55,904 bases of DNA from Oceanicola granulosus HTCC2516 (GCF_000153305.1 NZ_CH724107.1:912972-968875); one strand, 5' to 3'. Counted from the stretch's first letter, positions 9,025 through 18,021 are shown. The notes: generated by a model from the letters alone, not told the origin. Translations and numbers: made by a program.

Positions 9025-10341
9025 GTGCGAGCTCGTATGAAACAGCGGATCCACTCCGCTCTCGAACGCCGTTTTCCGGAACGGCGCCTCTTCATCAGGT
9101 CAGACTTCGAGACGCGGTTCATCCGGCTGAAATCGGGCACGCAGCTTCTGGGCTGGGCGGGCGCGACGCTGTTCGTCGGCTGGACCATCGTCTCGACCGC
9201 GATCCTGCTGATGGACTCGATCGGCGCCGGCAACTTCCGCGCCCAGGCCCAGCGCGACCAGATGATCTACGAGGAGCGCCTCTCGGCGATGGCCGCGGAG
9301 CGCGACGCGCGCGCCGAGGAAGCGGTCGCCGCCCAGGAGCGCTTCGCCTCCGCGCTCGAGCAGATCTCGACGATGCAGACGGAGCTGCTGTCGTCGGAGA
9401 CCCAGCGCCGCGAGCTGGAGACCGGGATCGAGGTGATCCAGGCCACCCTGCGGCGCACGATGAACGAGCGCGAGGCGGTGCGCGACGAGCTCGCCACGCT
9501 GACCGCCAGCCTCGCGAGCGGCGAGGGCGGCCTGCCCGGCAGCCCCTCCGACGAGATGAGCGGCACCGTCGACCTGCTCGCCGCCGCCCTGGCCGAGACG
9601 GCCGAGGAGCGCGACACCATCGCCGCCGACGCCGAGTTCGCGCTCGAGCAGGCCGCGGAGATGGAGCTCGAACTGCGCCTGCTGCGCGACAAGAACGACG
9701 AGATCTTCCGCCAGCTCGAGGAGGCGATGACAGTCTCCGTCGAGCCGCTCGAGCGGATGTTCCGCGACGCCGGCATGAACCCCGACGACCTCATCGCGCA
9801 GGTGCGTCGCGGCTATTCCGGCACCGGCGGCCCGCTGACCCCCCTCTCCTTCTCGACCCGCGGCGGCGGCCCCGACCCGGACGCCGCGCGCGCCAACGAC
9901 ATCCTCGGCGGGCTCGACAACATCAACCTCTACCGCATCGCCGCCGAGCGCACGCCGTTCGACGTCCCCGTGCGCGGCAACTTCCGCTTCACCTCCGGCT
10001 TCGGGATGCGCTGGGGCCGGATGCACAACGGCACCGACTTCGCCGCGCCCATCGGCACCCCCATCTACGCCACCGCCGACGGCGTGGTGACGGAGGCCGG
10101 CTGGGCGTCGGGCTACGGGCGGCTGACCAAGATCCAGCACGAGTTCGGCATCGAGACCCGCTACGCCCATCAGAGCAGAATCCGCGTCCGGGTGGGCGAA
10201 AGGGTCTCGCGCGGGCAGCACATCGGTGATATTGGAAATTCCGGACGGTCGACCGGCCCCCACCTCCACTACGAGGTGCGTGTAGGCGGACGCCCCGTGA
10301 ACCCCATGATCTACATACGAGCGGGACAAGATGTTTTCTAA
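9025..10341 (+). CDS. M23 peptidoglycan metallopeptidase, membrane-anchored
   Basis: Zinc endopeptidase predicted to cut peptidoglycan cross-bridges in the periplasm. Order of parts: short basic cytoplasmic N terminus, one transmembrane helix (about 38-60), a long coiled coil (about 75-200), and the M23 domain (about 315-435). The domain carries zinc-ligand motif HNGTD, the YAHQSRIRVRVGERVSRGQ core and GPHLHYEVR with the HxH ligand and catalytic pair. The GTG at 9025 is chosen because AGGAAG lies seven bases upstream; an in-frame ATG at 9037 would be 19 bases from it. Its last 11 bases overlap the bactofilin gene, so the two are probably translated together. M23-bactofilin pairs are known to shape cells in several bacteria. 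Confidence 0.92.
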   Translation: MRARMKQRIHSALERRFPERRLFIRSDFETRFIRLKSGTQLLGWAGATLFVGWTIVSTAILLMDSIGAGNFRAQAQRDQMIYEERLSAMAAERDARAEEAVAAQERFASALEQISTMQTELLSSETQRRELETGIEVIQATLRRTMNEREAVRDELATLTASLASGEGGLPGSPSDEMSGTVDLLAAALAETAEERDTIAADAEFALEQAAEMELELRLLRDKNDEIFRQLEEAMTVSVEPLERMFRDAGMNPDDLIAQVRRGYSGTGGPLTPLSFSTRGGGPDPDAARANDILGGLDNINLYRIAAERTPFDVPVRGNFRFTSGFGMRWGRMHNGTDFAAPIGTPIYATADGVVTEAGWASGYGRLTKIQHEFGIETRYAHQSRIRVRVGERVSRGQHIGDIGNSGRSTGPHLHYEVRVGGRPVNPMIYIRAGQDVF

Positions 10342-10822
10342 GAGCAAGATCAACGATCCGGGCCCCAAGGCCGGCGAGACGACCACGCCCGAAACACCCA
10401 AGCCCCAGGCTCCCGCCGGCGGCGACTTCAAGCCCGCCGCCCCGAAGACCAAGCCGCCGGCGTCCGTCCTGTCCGCCGACCTGCACATCACCGGCAACCT
10501 CAAGACCTCTGGCGACATCCAGATCGAGGGCCAGGTTGACGGCGACATCCGCGCCCACCTGCTCACCGTCGGCGAAGGCGCCACCGTCAAGGGCGAGTGC
10601 ATCGCCGACGACGTGGTGGTCAACGGCCGCATCGTGGGCCGCGTGCGCGGGCTCAAGGTCCGCCTGACCTCCACCGCGCGTGTCGAGGGCGACATCATCC
10701 ACAAGACGATCGCCATCGAGAGCGGCGCCCATTTCGAAGGCTCCGTGCAGCGCCAGGACGATCCGCTGAGCACCAACGGCGGCAAGAAACCGCCCCAGAA
10801 CGCGGGCGCCGGGCAAGGCTGA
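10331..10822 (+). CDS. bactofilin
   Basis: Bactofilin (DUF583), a 163-residue cytoskeletal protein that polymerises without nucleotide into filaments, often membrane-associated. A flexible Pro/Lys-rich N-terminal tail (1-45) precedes a right-handed beta-helix core (about 47-130) with the typical ladder of short repeats (TGNLKTSGDIQIEGQVDGDI and GRIVGRVRGLKV) and a polar C-terminal tail. The start lies inside the end of the M23 gene, in a different frame. The pairing suggests that the filament positions the hydrolase. A strong terminator follows at 10853-10882, so these two genes probably end the transcript. Confidence 0.95.
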   Translation: MFSKSKINDPGPKAGETTTPETPKPQAPAGGDFKPAAPKTKPPASVLSADLHITGNLKTSGDIQIEGQVDGDIRAHLLTVGEGATVKGECIADDVVVNGRIVGRVRGLKVRLTSTARVEGDIIHKTIAIESGAHFEGSVQRQDDPLSTNGGKKPPQNAGAGQG

Positions 10823-10826
10823 CCGC

Positions 10827-12326
10827 TTGGACACGCCCGATCCCATCGAGGGACAGGCCCCGCGAAAGCCGGGGCCTGTTTTCGTTTCCGGCTTCTGCGA
10901 TCCCGAAAAGCGCCGGCTGATCCTTGTCGCCGCCGTGCTGGCCTCGGCGATGGGCTTCATCGACGGCACCGTCGTCTCCATCGCCATCCCCGCCATCCGC
11001 GCCACCCTCGGCGCGACGCTCGGCGAGGCGACCTGGATCAACAACGCCTACATGGTCACCCTCTCGGCGCTGATCCTGTCGGGCGGCGCGCTCGGCGACC
11101 GGTTCGGGCTGGCCAAGGTCTTCACCGCCGGAATCGCGCTGTTCATGGCGACCTCGGCGATCTGCGCGCTCGCCTCCTCGGCCCAGGTCCTGATCCTCGC
11201 CCGCTTCGCCCAGGGCTGCGGCGCGGCGCTGATGGTGCCGGGCTCGCTGGCCATCGTGTCGCGCGCCTACCCGCGCGAGGAGCGCGGCCGCGCCATCGCC
11301 ACCTGGGCCGCCGCCTCGGCCGTCACCACGGCGGCGGGGCCGGTCGTGGGCGGGCTGCTGCTGGCGTCGGGCGACGGGATGTGGCGCTGGATCTTCGCGA
11401 TCAACCTGCCGCTCGGCCTGATCGCGATCTGGCTGGTCAAGGTCGGCATCCGCGAGGACAACGCCCGCTCGGGCGAGCCCATCGACATCACCGGCGCGCT
11501 GCTCGCCAGCGCCGGTCTCGGCGCGCTCGCCTGGGCGCTGACCCACGCCGAGCACGGCGGCATCGACAGCGCGCTGATCTGGACCGGCAGCCTCGGCGCG
11601 GCGGCGCTCGCGGCCTTCGTGCTCCACGAACACGTAAGCCGGCACCCGATGATGCCGCTGTCGCTGTTCCGCTCCACCACCTTCGCGGCGGCCAACCTGT
11701 CGACCTTCACCCTCTATTTCAGCCTCTCGGCGATCCTGTTTTTCCTGCCGATGCTGGTCATCGCGGGCTGGGACATCCCGGCGATCTACGCGGTCATCGC
11801 CTTCGCGCCGCTGTCGGTCTGCGTGATGCTGTTCTCGCGCACCTTCGGCCGCCTGGCCGAGCGCATCGGCCACGGCCCGCCCATCGCGATGGGCTCGCTG
11901 CTGGCGGCGGTGGGCTACGGCTGGCTCGCGCTCGCGGTGGAGACCCGCGACTTCTGGTGGGGTGTGCTGCCGCCGATGGTCGTGCAGGGTCTCGGCATGT
12001 CGATGGTGGTGGCGCCGATCTCGTCGGCGATCATGCACTCGGTGGAAGACGGCCAGACCGGCGTCGCCTCGGGGGTGAACAACGCCATCAGCCGCATCGC
12101 CGGGCTGATCGCCGTGGCGGCGATGTCGGCCGTCGTCGCGCGCGCCTACGCCGCCGCCGACGGGCCGGCGAGCTATGGCATCCGCTCCGAGGCGGCGGGA
12201 CACGGCGGGGCGATGGTCGCGGCGTTCGCCTCCGTCGCCTGGACCGCCGCCGCGCTGTCGGTGGCCTCGGCCGCCGTCGCGCTCATCGGGATCGGGATCG
12301 GCGCGCACCGCGCCCGGCGCCGCTAG
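10827..12326 (+). CDS. MFS drug exporter, DHA2 (EmrB/QacA) type
   Basis: About 499 residues with around 14 hydrophobic segments, the DHA2 architecture of proton-driven drug exporters. Visible signatures are FIDGTVVSIAIPAI in helix 1, ATWINNAYMVTLSALILSGG, the GDRFGLAKVF loop, and the motif-C-like AASAVTTAAGPVVGGLLL. Homologous sequence begins around CDPEKRR (residue 24). The only start codon upstream of it in frame is TTG at 10827, five bases after the bactofilin stop. A GTG near 10936 would cut into helix 1. The terminator hairpin at 10853-10882 lies within the first 19 codons from the TTG, so expression may depend on read-through. The substrate is unknown. The stop shares the tetranucleotide CTAG with the convergent gene. 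Confidence 0.85.
   Translation: MDTPDPIEGQAPRKPGPVFVSGFCDPEKRRLILVAAVLASAMGFIDGTVVSIAIPAIRATLGATLGEATWINNAYMVTLSALILSGGALGDRFGLAKVFTAGIALFMATSAICALASSAQVLILARFAQGCGAALMVPGSLAIVSRAYPREERGRAIATWAAASAVTTAAGPVVGGLLLASGDGMWRWIFAINLPLGLIAIWLVKVGIREDNARSGEPIDITGALLASAGLGALAWALTHAEHGGIDSALIWTGSLGAAALAAFVLHEHVSRHPMMPLSLFRSTTFAAANLSTFTLYFSLSAILFFLPMLVIAGWDIPAIYAVIAFAPLSVCVMLFSRTFGRLAERIGHGPPIAMGSLLAAVGYGWLALAVETRDFWWGVLPPMVVQGLGMSMVVAPISSAIMHSVEDGQTGVASGVNNAISRIAGLIAVAAMSAVVARAYAAADGPASYGIRSEAAGHGGAMVAAFASVAWTAAALSVASAAVALIGIGIGAHRARRR
10853..10882 (+). terminator. Rho-independent terminator after the M23-bactofilin pair
   Basis: A perfect 10-bp stem (ACAGGCCCCG at 10853-10862, CGGGGCCTGT at 10870-10879) with a 7-base loop containing GAAA, followed by TTTTCGTTT. 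It lies 30 bases after the bactofilin stop. It also falls inside the only plausible 5' coding part of the DHA2 exporter gene, so it may act as an attenuator for that gene. Confidence 0.82.
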
Positions 12327-13084
12327 CCCCGGCGCGCCGCGCGCCAGCCGAGCAGCGCCTTGCGGCGGAATTCCGACAGCGCCAGCGCGCCGCGTGCCAC
12401 CCGCTCCGGCTCGCGCACCGCGAGGCGCAGCAGCGTCCCCGCCTGCCACGCCGGGCGCACCGCCAGCCGCGCCGCCTCGGAGCGCACCCGCGCCGCCTTG
12501 AGCCGCGCCAGCGCGGCCCCGGCGAGCGCGCGCACGTCGTCGGGCCGGCCCGCGACCAGCGGCTGCAGCCCCTTCGCCTCGAGCGCCGGCACCGCCTGCA
12601 GCCAGGCCGCCACGCCGCCCGCATGGGCCACCTCGCGCACCCCCGCCTCCTCCGCCGCCCCGGCCCCGAGGCCGAGCGCGGAGAGCCACGCGAGGTGCCC
12701 GGCGGTCCGCTGGATGTGCGCCTCGAAGGCGGCCGCGTCCTCGAACGGCTCCTTCCACACGTCCCAGCGCCGCGCCGCCACGGCCTCGTCGAGCAGCGCC
12801 GCCGGCAGATCGTGCGCCCGCATCACCCCGGCCAGCGGCGCGGCGACCTCGTGGGCGCGCGGCGCCTTGCCCGCGTCGATCTCCTCGACCGCGTCGCGCC
12901 ACCATTGCAGGCGCATCTCCGCGATCATCGGCTCGTCCGTCACGTAGGGCGCGCGGCTGACCTCGACGTTGAAGGCGTAGAGCGGGAACAGCACCTCCCG
13001 CGCCGGCGGTGGGCAGGACATGGCGGCGAGGAAGCGGTCGGGGTCGCCCCGCTCGACGATGGCGGCACAGGCGGCGAGGCTCAT
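12323..13084 (-). CDS. squalene/phytoene synthase-like protein (NDUFAF6-like)
   Basis: A 253-residue member of the squalene/phytoene synthase superfamily. The first third has LFPLYAFNVEVSRAPYVT and IAEMRLQWWRDAVEEI, as in the NDUFAF6-like branch linked to respiratory complex I assembly. I see neither of the two Asp-rich DxxxD substrate sites needed for prenyl condensation, so a synthase activity is unlikely. The ATG at 13084 overlaps the stop of the lipoprotein gene (ATGA, 13081-13084), indicating translational coupling. The stop shares CTAG with the convergent exporter gene. The superfamily is firm; the complex I role is by analogy. Confidence 0.8.
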   Translation of the reverse strand: MSLAACAAIVERGDPDRFLAAMSCPPPAREVLFPLYAFNVEVSRAPYVTDEPMIAEMRLQWWRDAVEEIDAGKAPRAHEVAAPLAGVMRAHDLPAALLDEAVAARRWDVWKEPFEDAAAFEAHIQRTAGHLAWLSALGLGAGAAEEAGVREVAHAGGVAAWLQAVPALEAKGLQPLVAGRPDDVRALAGAALARLKAARVRSEAARLAVRPAWQAGTLLRLAVREPERVARGALALSEFRRKALLGWRAARRG

Positions 13085-13497
13085 CGGGCGGCGATCGCCC
13101 CGAGCCTGTCGATCAGTCCGGCCACCCCGGCCTCGCCGCAGCCCTCGGCGACGCGGTCGCGCCCGGCGATGGGCGGATCGACCGAGACCAGCGTCACGCC
13201 CATGTCGGTCGGGCAGACCGGCGGGTCGACCAGCGCCGCCTTGCGCGCCAGCGCCTCCGCGAAGCCCGCCTCGGCGAGCGCGCGCGCCTCGGCGTAGCTG
13301 CCCGCGGGCAGCTCGCGCCGCCGGGTGACGGCGGGGCCGCCGGGCTCGGTCTCGCTGAGCACCGCCACGTCGCCCTCGTAGATCGTCCCCTCGGTGAGGC
13401 CCATGAAGCCGCCGCCGGTGCGGAAGCGCACGTGATCGCCCTCGGGCGGCGGGGCGGCGCAGGCGGCAAGGAGCAGCGGCAACAGGGCGAGACGCAT
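13081..13497 (-). CDS. small lipoprotein of unknown function
   Basis: A 138-residue protein starting MRLALLPLLLAACAAPPP, a short lipoprotein signal with lipobox LAAC, so it should be lipid-anchored in the periplasm. The ATG at 13497 has a good CCGGAGGTC site. The mature part is about 120 residues with three Cys (one in PPVCPTDM, one in AEGCGEAG and the lipobox Cys); the two in the mature part could form a disulfide. I do not recognise a domain. It sits 26 bases after cimA and overlaps the synthase-like gene, making a probable cimA-lipoprotein-synthase-like operon. Confidence 0.75.
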   Translation of the reverse strand: MRLALLPLLLAACAAPPPEGDHVRFRTGGGFMGLTEGTIYEGDVAVLSETEPGGPAVTRRRELPAGSYAEARALAEAGFAEALARKAALVDPPVCPTDMGVTLVSVDPPIAGRDRVAEGCGEAGVAGLIDRLGAIAAR

Positions 13498-13523
13498 CGT
13501 CGGACCTCCGGCTGAGCCCCAGC

Positions 13524-15155
13524 CTAGCACGGACGCGCCCCGGCCTGCACCAGCTTCCAGCGGATCGCGTCGACCATCGCCTCGAAAGAGGCGTCGACGA
13601 TGTTGGCCGAGACCCCGACCGTCGACCAGCGCCGGCCGGTGGAATCCTCGCTGTCGATGATGACGCGGGTGACCGCCTCGGTGCCGCCGTTGGTGATGCG
13701 CACCTTGAAGTCGACGAGCCGCCAGTCGGCGATCATCTCCTGGTAGGGGCCGAGGTCCTTCGAGAGGGCCACGGCAAGCGCGTTCACCGGGCCGGCATCC
13801 TGCTGCTCGGTGGGGTTCTCGTTCTGGTAGAAGCTCGTGGTCTGGGTGCCGTCGGGCAGCGCCACGGTGACGACCGCCTCGGAGACGATCACGAGCTCGC
13901 CGCGCGCGTTGCGGCGGCGCTCGGAGATCACCCGGTAGCGCTCGACCTCGAAGAACTTGTGCTCCATCAGGCCGAGCTCCGTCCGCGCGATCAGCTCGAA
14001 GCTCGCCTGCGCGCCGTCGTAGGCGTAGCCCTCGGATTCGCGCGTCTTCACCGTCTCGAGCATCGCCGCGAGCGCCGGGTCGCCGCGCTCGACCTCGAGC
14101 CCGGCCTCGGCGAGGCGCTGGCGCAGGTTCGACTGGCCGGCCTGGTTGGACATCGGCACGACGCGCGAATTGCCCACGGCCGTCGGATCGATGTGCTCGT
14201 AGGTGGTCGGGTCCTTGAGGATCGCACTGGCATGCAGCCCGGCCTTGTGGGCGAAGGCCGAGGCGCCCACGAAGGGCGCCTGCTTCTGCGGCACCCGGTT
14301 GAGGATGTCGTCGAGCTGGCGCGCGGCCCGGCGCAGGCCCTTCAGGCTCTCGGGGGTCGTGTTGGTTTCGTAGCGGCTGGCGTAGGGCTCCTTGAGCGCG
14401 AGGACGGCGAGCAGCGTGGTGAGGTTGGCGTTGCCGCAGCGCTCGCCCAGCCCGCTGAGCGTGCCCTGCACCTGGCGCGCGCCGGCGTCGACGGCGGCGA
14501 GGCTGCCGGCGACCGCCGTCTCGGTGTCGTTGTGGCAATGGATGCCGAGGCGGGTGCCGGGGATGCCGCTGTCGATCACGTCCGCGACGATGCGTCCGAT
14601 CTCGGGCGGCAGCGTGCCGCCGTTGGTGTCGCAGAGCACGATCCAGTCCGCGCCGGCGTCATAGGCGGCGTGCACCGCCTCCAGCGCGTAGGCGCGGTTG
14701 GCCTTCCAGCCGTCGAAGAAGTGCTCCGCGTCGAAGATCGCCTCGCGGCCCTGCGCCTTGATGTGGGCGAAGGAGGCGCGGATGTTGTCGATGTTCTCCG
14801 CGAGCGGGATGCCGAGGGCCGTCTCGACGTGGAAGTCGTGCGCCTTGCCGACGAGGCAGACGGCCGGGGTTCCGGCGTTGAGCACCGCGGCGAGCACGTC
14901 GTCGTTCTCCGCCGAGCGGCCCGAGCGCTTGGTCATGCCGAAGGCGGTCATGGTGGCGCGGGTCGTCGGCGCGGCGTCGAAGAAGTCGCTGTCGGTCGGG
15001 TTCGCGCCCGGCCAGCCGCCCTCGATGTAGTCGAGGCCGAGCGCGTCGAGGATCGCGGCGATGCGCTTCTTCTCGTCGGTGGAGAACTGCACCCCCTGCG
15101 TCTGCTGCCCGTCGCGCAGGGTGGTGTCGTAGAGGTAGAGGCGGTCCTTGCTCAT
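13524..15155 (-). CDS. cimA: citramalate synthase
   Basis: Condenses acetyl-CoA with pyruvate to (R)-citramalate, a threonine-independent entry to 2-ketobutyrate and isoleucine. The 543 residues match the long CimA form: an alpha-isopropylmalate-synthase-type TIM barrel (about 1-290) with [17 protein letters not shown], the CDTNGG and [14 protein letters not shown] metal and catalytic motifs, a linker with [17 protein letters not shown], and a C-terminal LeuA dimerisation/regulatory domain (about 400-535) where isoleucine feedback would act. 2-Isopropylmalate synthase and homocitrate synthase are the alternatives, but [17 protein letters not shown] and the [15 protein letters not shown] segment favour CimA. 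Confidence 0.93.
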   Translation of the reverse strand: MSKDRLYLYDTTLRDGQQTQGVQFSTDEKKRIAAILDALGLDYIEGGWPGANPTDSDFFDAAPTTRATMTAFGMTKRSGRSAENDDVLAAVLNAGTPAVCLVGKAHDFHVETALGIPLAENIDNIRASFAHIKAQGREAIFDAEHFFDGWKANRAYALEAVHAAYDAGADWIVLCDTNGGTLPPEIGRIVADVIDSGIPGTRLGIHCHNDTETAVAGSLAAVDAGARQVQGTLSGLGERCGNANLTTLLAVLALKEPYASRYETNTTPESLKGLRRAARQLDDILNRVPQKQAPFVGASAFAHKAGLHASAILKDPTTYEHIDPTAVGNSRVVPMSNQAGQSNLRQRLAEAGLEVERGDPALAAMLETVKTRESEGYAYDGAQASFELIARTELGLMEHKFFEVERYRVISERRRNARGELVIVSEAVVTVALPDGTQTTSFYQNENPTEQQDAGPVNALAVALSKDLGPYQEMIADWRLVDFKVRITNGGTEAVTRVIIDSEDSTGRRWSTVGVSANIVDASFEAMVDAIRWKLVQAGARPC

Positions 15156-15300
15156 GCCGTCGCCCCGCCCGTGGCGCAGAGCAGCACGGGCAGCGCCCGT
15201 CCGCCCCCCCGGGCGGGCGCTTCACGCCCCCCCGCGGACGTGCCCTGCCCTCTGTCGGTCCGCGCGGCGGCGGATGCCCTGCCCGAAGTCCCGTTGCCCG

Positions 15301-16710
15301 TCATCGCAGGTCCTCCAGCTTCGCCGGGTCGAGCGCCCCGATCTTCACCGCCTGCACCGCGCCCTTCACGGCGCGCAGCTCGATGCCGGCCTCGAGCGCC
15401 GCGCTGCGGATGCGGTCGGCGTTGGCGAAGTCCTTCTCCGCCCGGCAGGCGGCCCAGCGTTCGGCCACGCCGCGCGCCAGCGCGCCCTGCGCCTCGTCGC
15501 CGTCACCGACATACTGCACGGCGCCGAAATCCTGCGCCACGACCCGCCACTTCCAGTCCCCCAGCTCGTCGCCCAGAAGCCCCAGCAGCCCTGCCGAGGC
15601 CCTGAGCCCGGCGGCGTCGCCCGCCGCCGCGAGCTTGTGCAGCTCGGCGATGGCGCCGGCGGTGTTGAGATCGTCCGCGAGTGCGGCGAGCACCGGCGCG
15701 GCCACCTCGCCGGGCGCGACGCCCTCCGTCATCGCGCGCCACTTGCGCAGCGTCGCCTCGGCGCTCGCGCGCTTCTCCTCGGTCCAGTCCATCGGCTTGG
15801 AATATTGCGTGCCCAGCATCACCAGCCGCATCACCTCGCCCGGCACCCCCTGCTCCAGCAAATCGCGGACGGTGAAGAAGTTGCCCAGCGACTTGGACAT
15901 CTTCTTGCCCTCGACCTGCAGCATCTCGTTGTGCAGCCAGAAGCGGGCGAAGCCGCCCTCGGGGTGCGCGCAGCGGGACTGGGCGAGCTCGTTCTCGTGG
16001 TGCGGGAACATCAGGTCGTTGCCGCCGCCGTGGATGTCGAAGGTCTCGCCGAGCAGCTCGTAGCTCATGGCGGAGCATTCGATGTGCCAGCCCGGCCGGC
16101 CCCGGCCCCAGGGGCTGTCCCAGCCGGGCTGGTCGTCGGCGGAGGGTTTCCAGAGCACGAAGTCCATGGGGTCGCGCTTGTAGGGCGCGACCTCGACGCG
16201 GGCGCCGGCGATCATGTCGTCGACGGAGCGGCCCGACAGGCCGCCATAGGCGCCGTCGCTCTCGACCGCGAACAGCACGTGGCCCTCGGCCGCGTAGGCG
16301 TTGCCGCGCTCGATGAGCGTCGAGATCATCTCCTTCATCGCGCCGATCCACTCGGTCGCGCGCGGCTCGTGCGTCGGGCGCAGCACGCCGAGCGCGGCCA
16401 TGTCGTCGCGGTACCAGCCGGTGGTCTCCTCGGTGATGTCGCGGATGGTGCGGCCGGTCTCGGCGGCGCGCGCGTTGATCTTGTCGTCGACGTCGGTGAT
16501 GTTGCGCACGTAGGTCACGGCGTCGGCGCCGTAGACCTGCCGCAGCAGCCGGAACAGCATGTCGAAGACCACCGCCGAGCGCGCGTTGCCGAGGTGGGCG
16601 CGGTCGTAGACGGTGGGGCCGCAGACATACATCCGCACGTTGGTCGGATCGATCGGCGCGAAAGGCTCGACCTTGCGGCTCTTGGTGTTGCGAAGCTGGA
16701 TCGTCACCAT
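15301..16710 (-). CDS. cysS: cysteinyl-tRNA synthetase
   Basis: Class I aminoacyl-tRNA synthetase that charges tRNA-Cys. The 469-residue product has the expected layout: zinc ligand in [14 protein letters not shown]-like HLGN, the WHIECSAMS and [15 protein letters not shown] zinc-site segments, and KMSKS in [12 protein letters not shown], then a helical anticodon-binding C terminus. The ATG at 16710 gives the normal N terminus. It lies 145 bases downstream of the cimA start on the same strand; that gap contains no gene. Confidence 0.97.
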   Translation of the reverse strand: MVTIQLRNTKSRKVEPFAPIDPTNVRMYVCGPTVYDRAHLGNARSAVVFDMLFRLLRQVYGADAVTYVRNITDVDDKINARAAETGRTIRDITEETTGWYRDDMAALGVLRPTHEPRATEWIGAMKEMISTLIERGNAYAAEGHVLFAVESDGAYGGLSGRSVDDMIAGARVEVAPYKRDPMDFVLWKPSADDQPGWDSPWGRGRPGWHIECSAMSYELLGETFDIHGGGNDLMFPHHENELAQSRCAHPEGGFARFWLHNEMLQVEGKKMSKSLGNFFTVRDLLEQGVPGEVMRLVMLGTQYSKPMDWTEEKRASAEATLRKWRAMTEGVAPGEVAAPVLAALADDLNTAGAIAELHKLAAAGDAAGLRASAGLLGLLGDELGDWKWRVVAQDFGAVQYVGDGDEAQGALARGVAERWAACRAEKDFANADRIRSAALEAGIELRAVKGAVQAVKIGALDPAKLEDLR

Positions 16711-16897
16711 GGGCTCCTCGAACGGGTGCGGCCCGCGGGTCCTAGCAACTTACCTTTTCGGAGGAAACGTGGAAGAGCGGCCCGCGGACGTGATCAGCGG
16801 GAAATAATGCAGCGGATGATGCACAGGCTCTTCATGCCCGCACCCTAGCCGCGCGCCGCCCCCGCGTCCAGCCCGTCGGCCCGGCGCTCGCCCTGCC

Positions 16898-16973
16898 CTT
16901 CATCTGGCCGAAAATATGCATCTCCGCCATCGCCACCCCGCGCCGCCGCCGCCGCCACCGCCGGGGCGGCGCG
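16898..16973 (-). repeat. dispersed hairpin-ATATTT intergenic repeat, copy 1
   Basis: Read on the minus strand just after the bdhA stop: a GC-rich stem (CGCGCCGCC paired with GGCGGCGCG, fwd 16939-16947 and 16965-16973), then GCATATTTTCGGCCAGATGAAG. The same plan of GC hairpin plus ATAtTT-box plus CAGA tail recurs at 20021-20077 and 38299-38347. It may also serve as the bdhA terminator. The rest of the 264-base gap up to cysS shows nothing clear. Confidence 0.5.
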
Positions 16974-16974
16974 C

Positions 16975-17748
16975 TCAGCGGGCCGTCCAGCCCCCGTCGA
17001 CGCTCAGGGTCGTCCCCGTCACCTGCGCCGCCGCCTCCGAGCAGAGGAACACGGTCATCGCGCCGAGCTGCTCGACGGTGGCGAACTCGCGCGAGGGCTG
17101 GCGCTCGAGCATCACGTCGCGAATCGCGGTCTCGCGGTCGACGCCGTAGCGCGCCATCGTGTCGGGGATCTGCGCCTCCACCAGCGGCGTCATCACGTAG
17201 CCCGGGCAGATCGCGTTGCAGGTGATCGGCGCCTCGGCGGTCTCGAGCGCCAGCGTCTTGGTCAGCCCGACCACGCCGTGCTTGGCGGCGACGTAGGCCG
17301 ACTTGTAGGGCGAGGCGCGCAGGCCGTGGGCGGAGGCGATGTTGACGATGCGCCCCCAGCCGGCTGCGCGCATCATGGGCACGGCGACGGCGGCGGTGTG
17401 GAAGGCGGAGCTGAGGTTGATGGCGAGGATCGCGTCCCACTTGCCGGCCGGGAAGTCCTCGACGGAGGCGACGTGCTGGATGCCGGCGTTGTTGACGAGG
17501 ATGTCGCAGCGCCCGGCCTGCGCCACCAGCGCGCGCGCCTCGTCGCCTTGCGACAGGTCGGCCTTGACGTAGCGCGCCCCGACGGAGAACTCGCGGCCCA
17601 GCTCCCCGGCGAGCGCGTGGTCCTCGTCGCGGTCGGTGAACGAGTTCAGCACCACGTCCGCCCCCGCCCGTGCCAGCTCGCGCGCGATGCCGAGCCCGAT
17701 GCCCGAGTTCGACCCGGTGACGACGGCCGTCTTCCCTGCAAGGCTCAT
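16975..17748 (-). CDS. bdhA: D-3-hydroxybutyrate dehydrogenase
   Basis: Short-chain dehydrogenase of 257 residues interconverting 3-hydroxybutyrate and acetoacetate with NAD, a step in poly-hydroxybutyrate use. It has the cofactor motif TGSNSGIG, NNAG, the Ser-Tyr-Lys triad in IVNIASAHG and SAYVAAKHG, and the family-specific ICPGYVMTPLVEAQI and LERQPSREFATVEQLG stretches. The frame is open further upstream, but the ATG at 17748 is preceded by GGGAGGTGGG and matches the family N terminus. The gene stands alone; upstream on the same strand is the small-RNA unit ending in its own terminator. Confidence 0.93.
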   Translation of the reverse strand: MSLAGKTAVVTGSNSGIGLGIARELARAGADVVLNSFTDRDEDHALAGELGREFSVGARYVKADLSQGDEARALVAQAGRCDILVNNAGIQHVASVEDFPAGKWDAILAINLSSAFHTAAVAVPMMRAAGWGRIVNIASAHGLRASPYKSAYVAAKHGVVGLTKTLALETAEAPITCNAICPGYVMTPLVEAQIPDTMARYGVDRETAIRDVMLERQPSREFATVEQLGAMTVFLCSEAAAQVTGTTLSVDGGWTAR

Positions 17749-17936
17749 GGCCCACCTCCCCAGCTTGTTCGGAGGCGATAATGCTGCGGACGCGAAGAAG
17801 TGCAAGCGCTGGCGCGGCGGCACCGGACGGACACGGCGAATCTGTTGGCGGGCCCGGGGCTTAGCGGCGGAAGCGGAAGAATCACCTCAACAAGATCGGC
17901 GCGGCGGAGCCGGATCGGCAGGAAACCCAAGCCTGC

Positions 17937-17968
17937 AAAGAAAAAAACGCCCGCACAAGGCGGGCGTT
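17937..17968 (-). terminator. Rho-independent terminator of the small RNA
   Basis: On the minus strand: AACGCCCGC, loop CTTGT, GCGGGCGTT, then a run of T (forward A run at 17941-17947). The stem of nine perfect pairs spans forward bases 17946-17954 and 17960-17968. It lies about 190 bases before the bdhA start with no gene immediately before it, so it should end a short transcript. Confidence 0.88.
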
Positions 17969-18015
17969 AAGTTATTGAGGCAGGTTTCATACAGGCAAGA
18001 AACCTATCGAGCAGT
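17940..18015 (-). ncRNA. probable trans-acting small RNA, about 76 nt
   Basis: A short transcription unit defined by a near-consensus promoter (TTGGAC, 17-base spacer, TATACA) and a strong intrinsic terminator, with no convincing reading frame between them. The RNA would start near 18015 and fold into two hairpins: AGGTTTC/GAAACCT (forward 17982-17988 and 17999-18005) with a 10-base loop TTGCCTGTAT, and the terminator stem. A single-stranded linker CTGCCTCAATAACTT-like stretch separates them. This is the build of Hfq-type sRNAs. I do not recognise the family. It is divergent from a substrate-binding protein gene, whose mRNA is one candidate target. Confidence 0.72.
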
Positions 18016-18021
18016 GACCCC

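Noticed and set aside
16769-16807. 12-codon plus-strand frame after a perfect GGAGG site upstream of cysS
   Set aside because: Very short, starts at GTG, no neighbouring gene it could lead, and no sign of conservation can be judged; kept only as a note.
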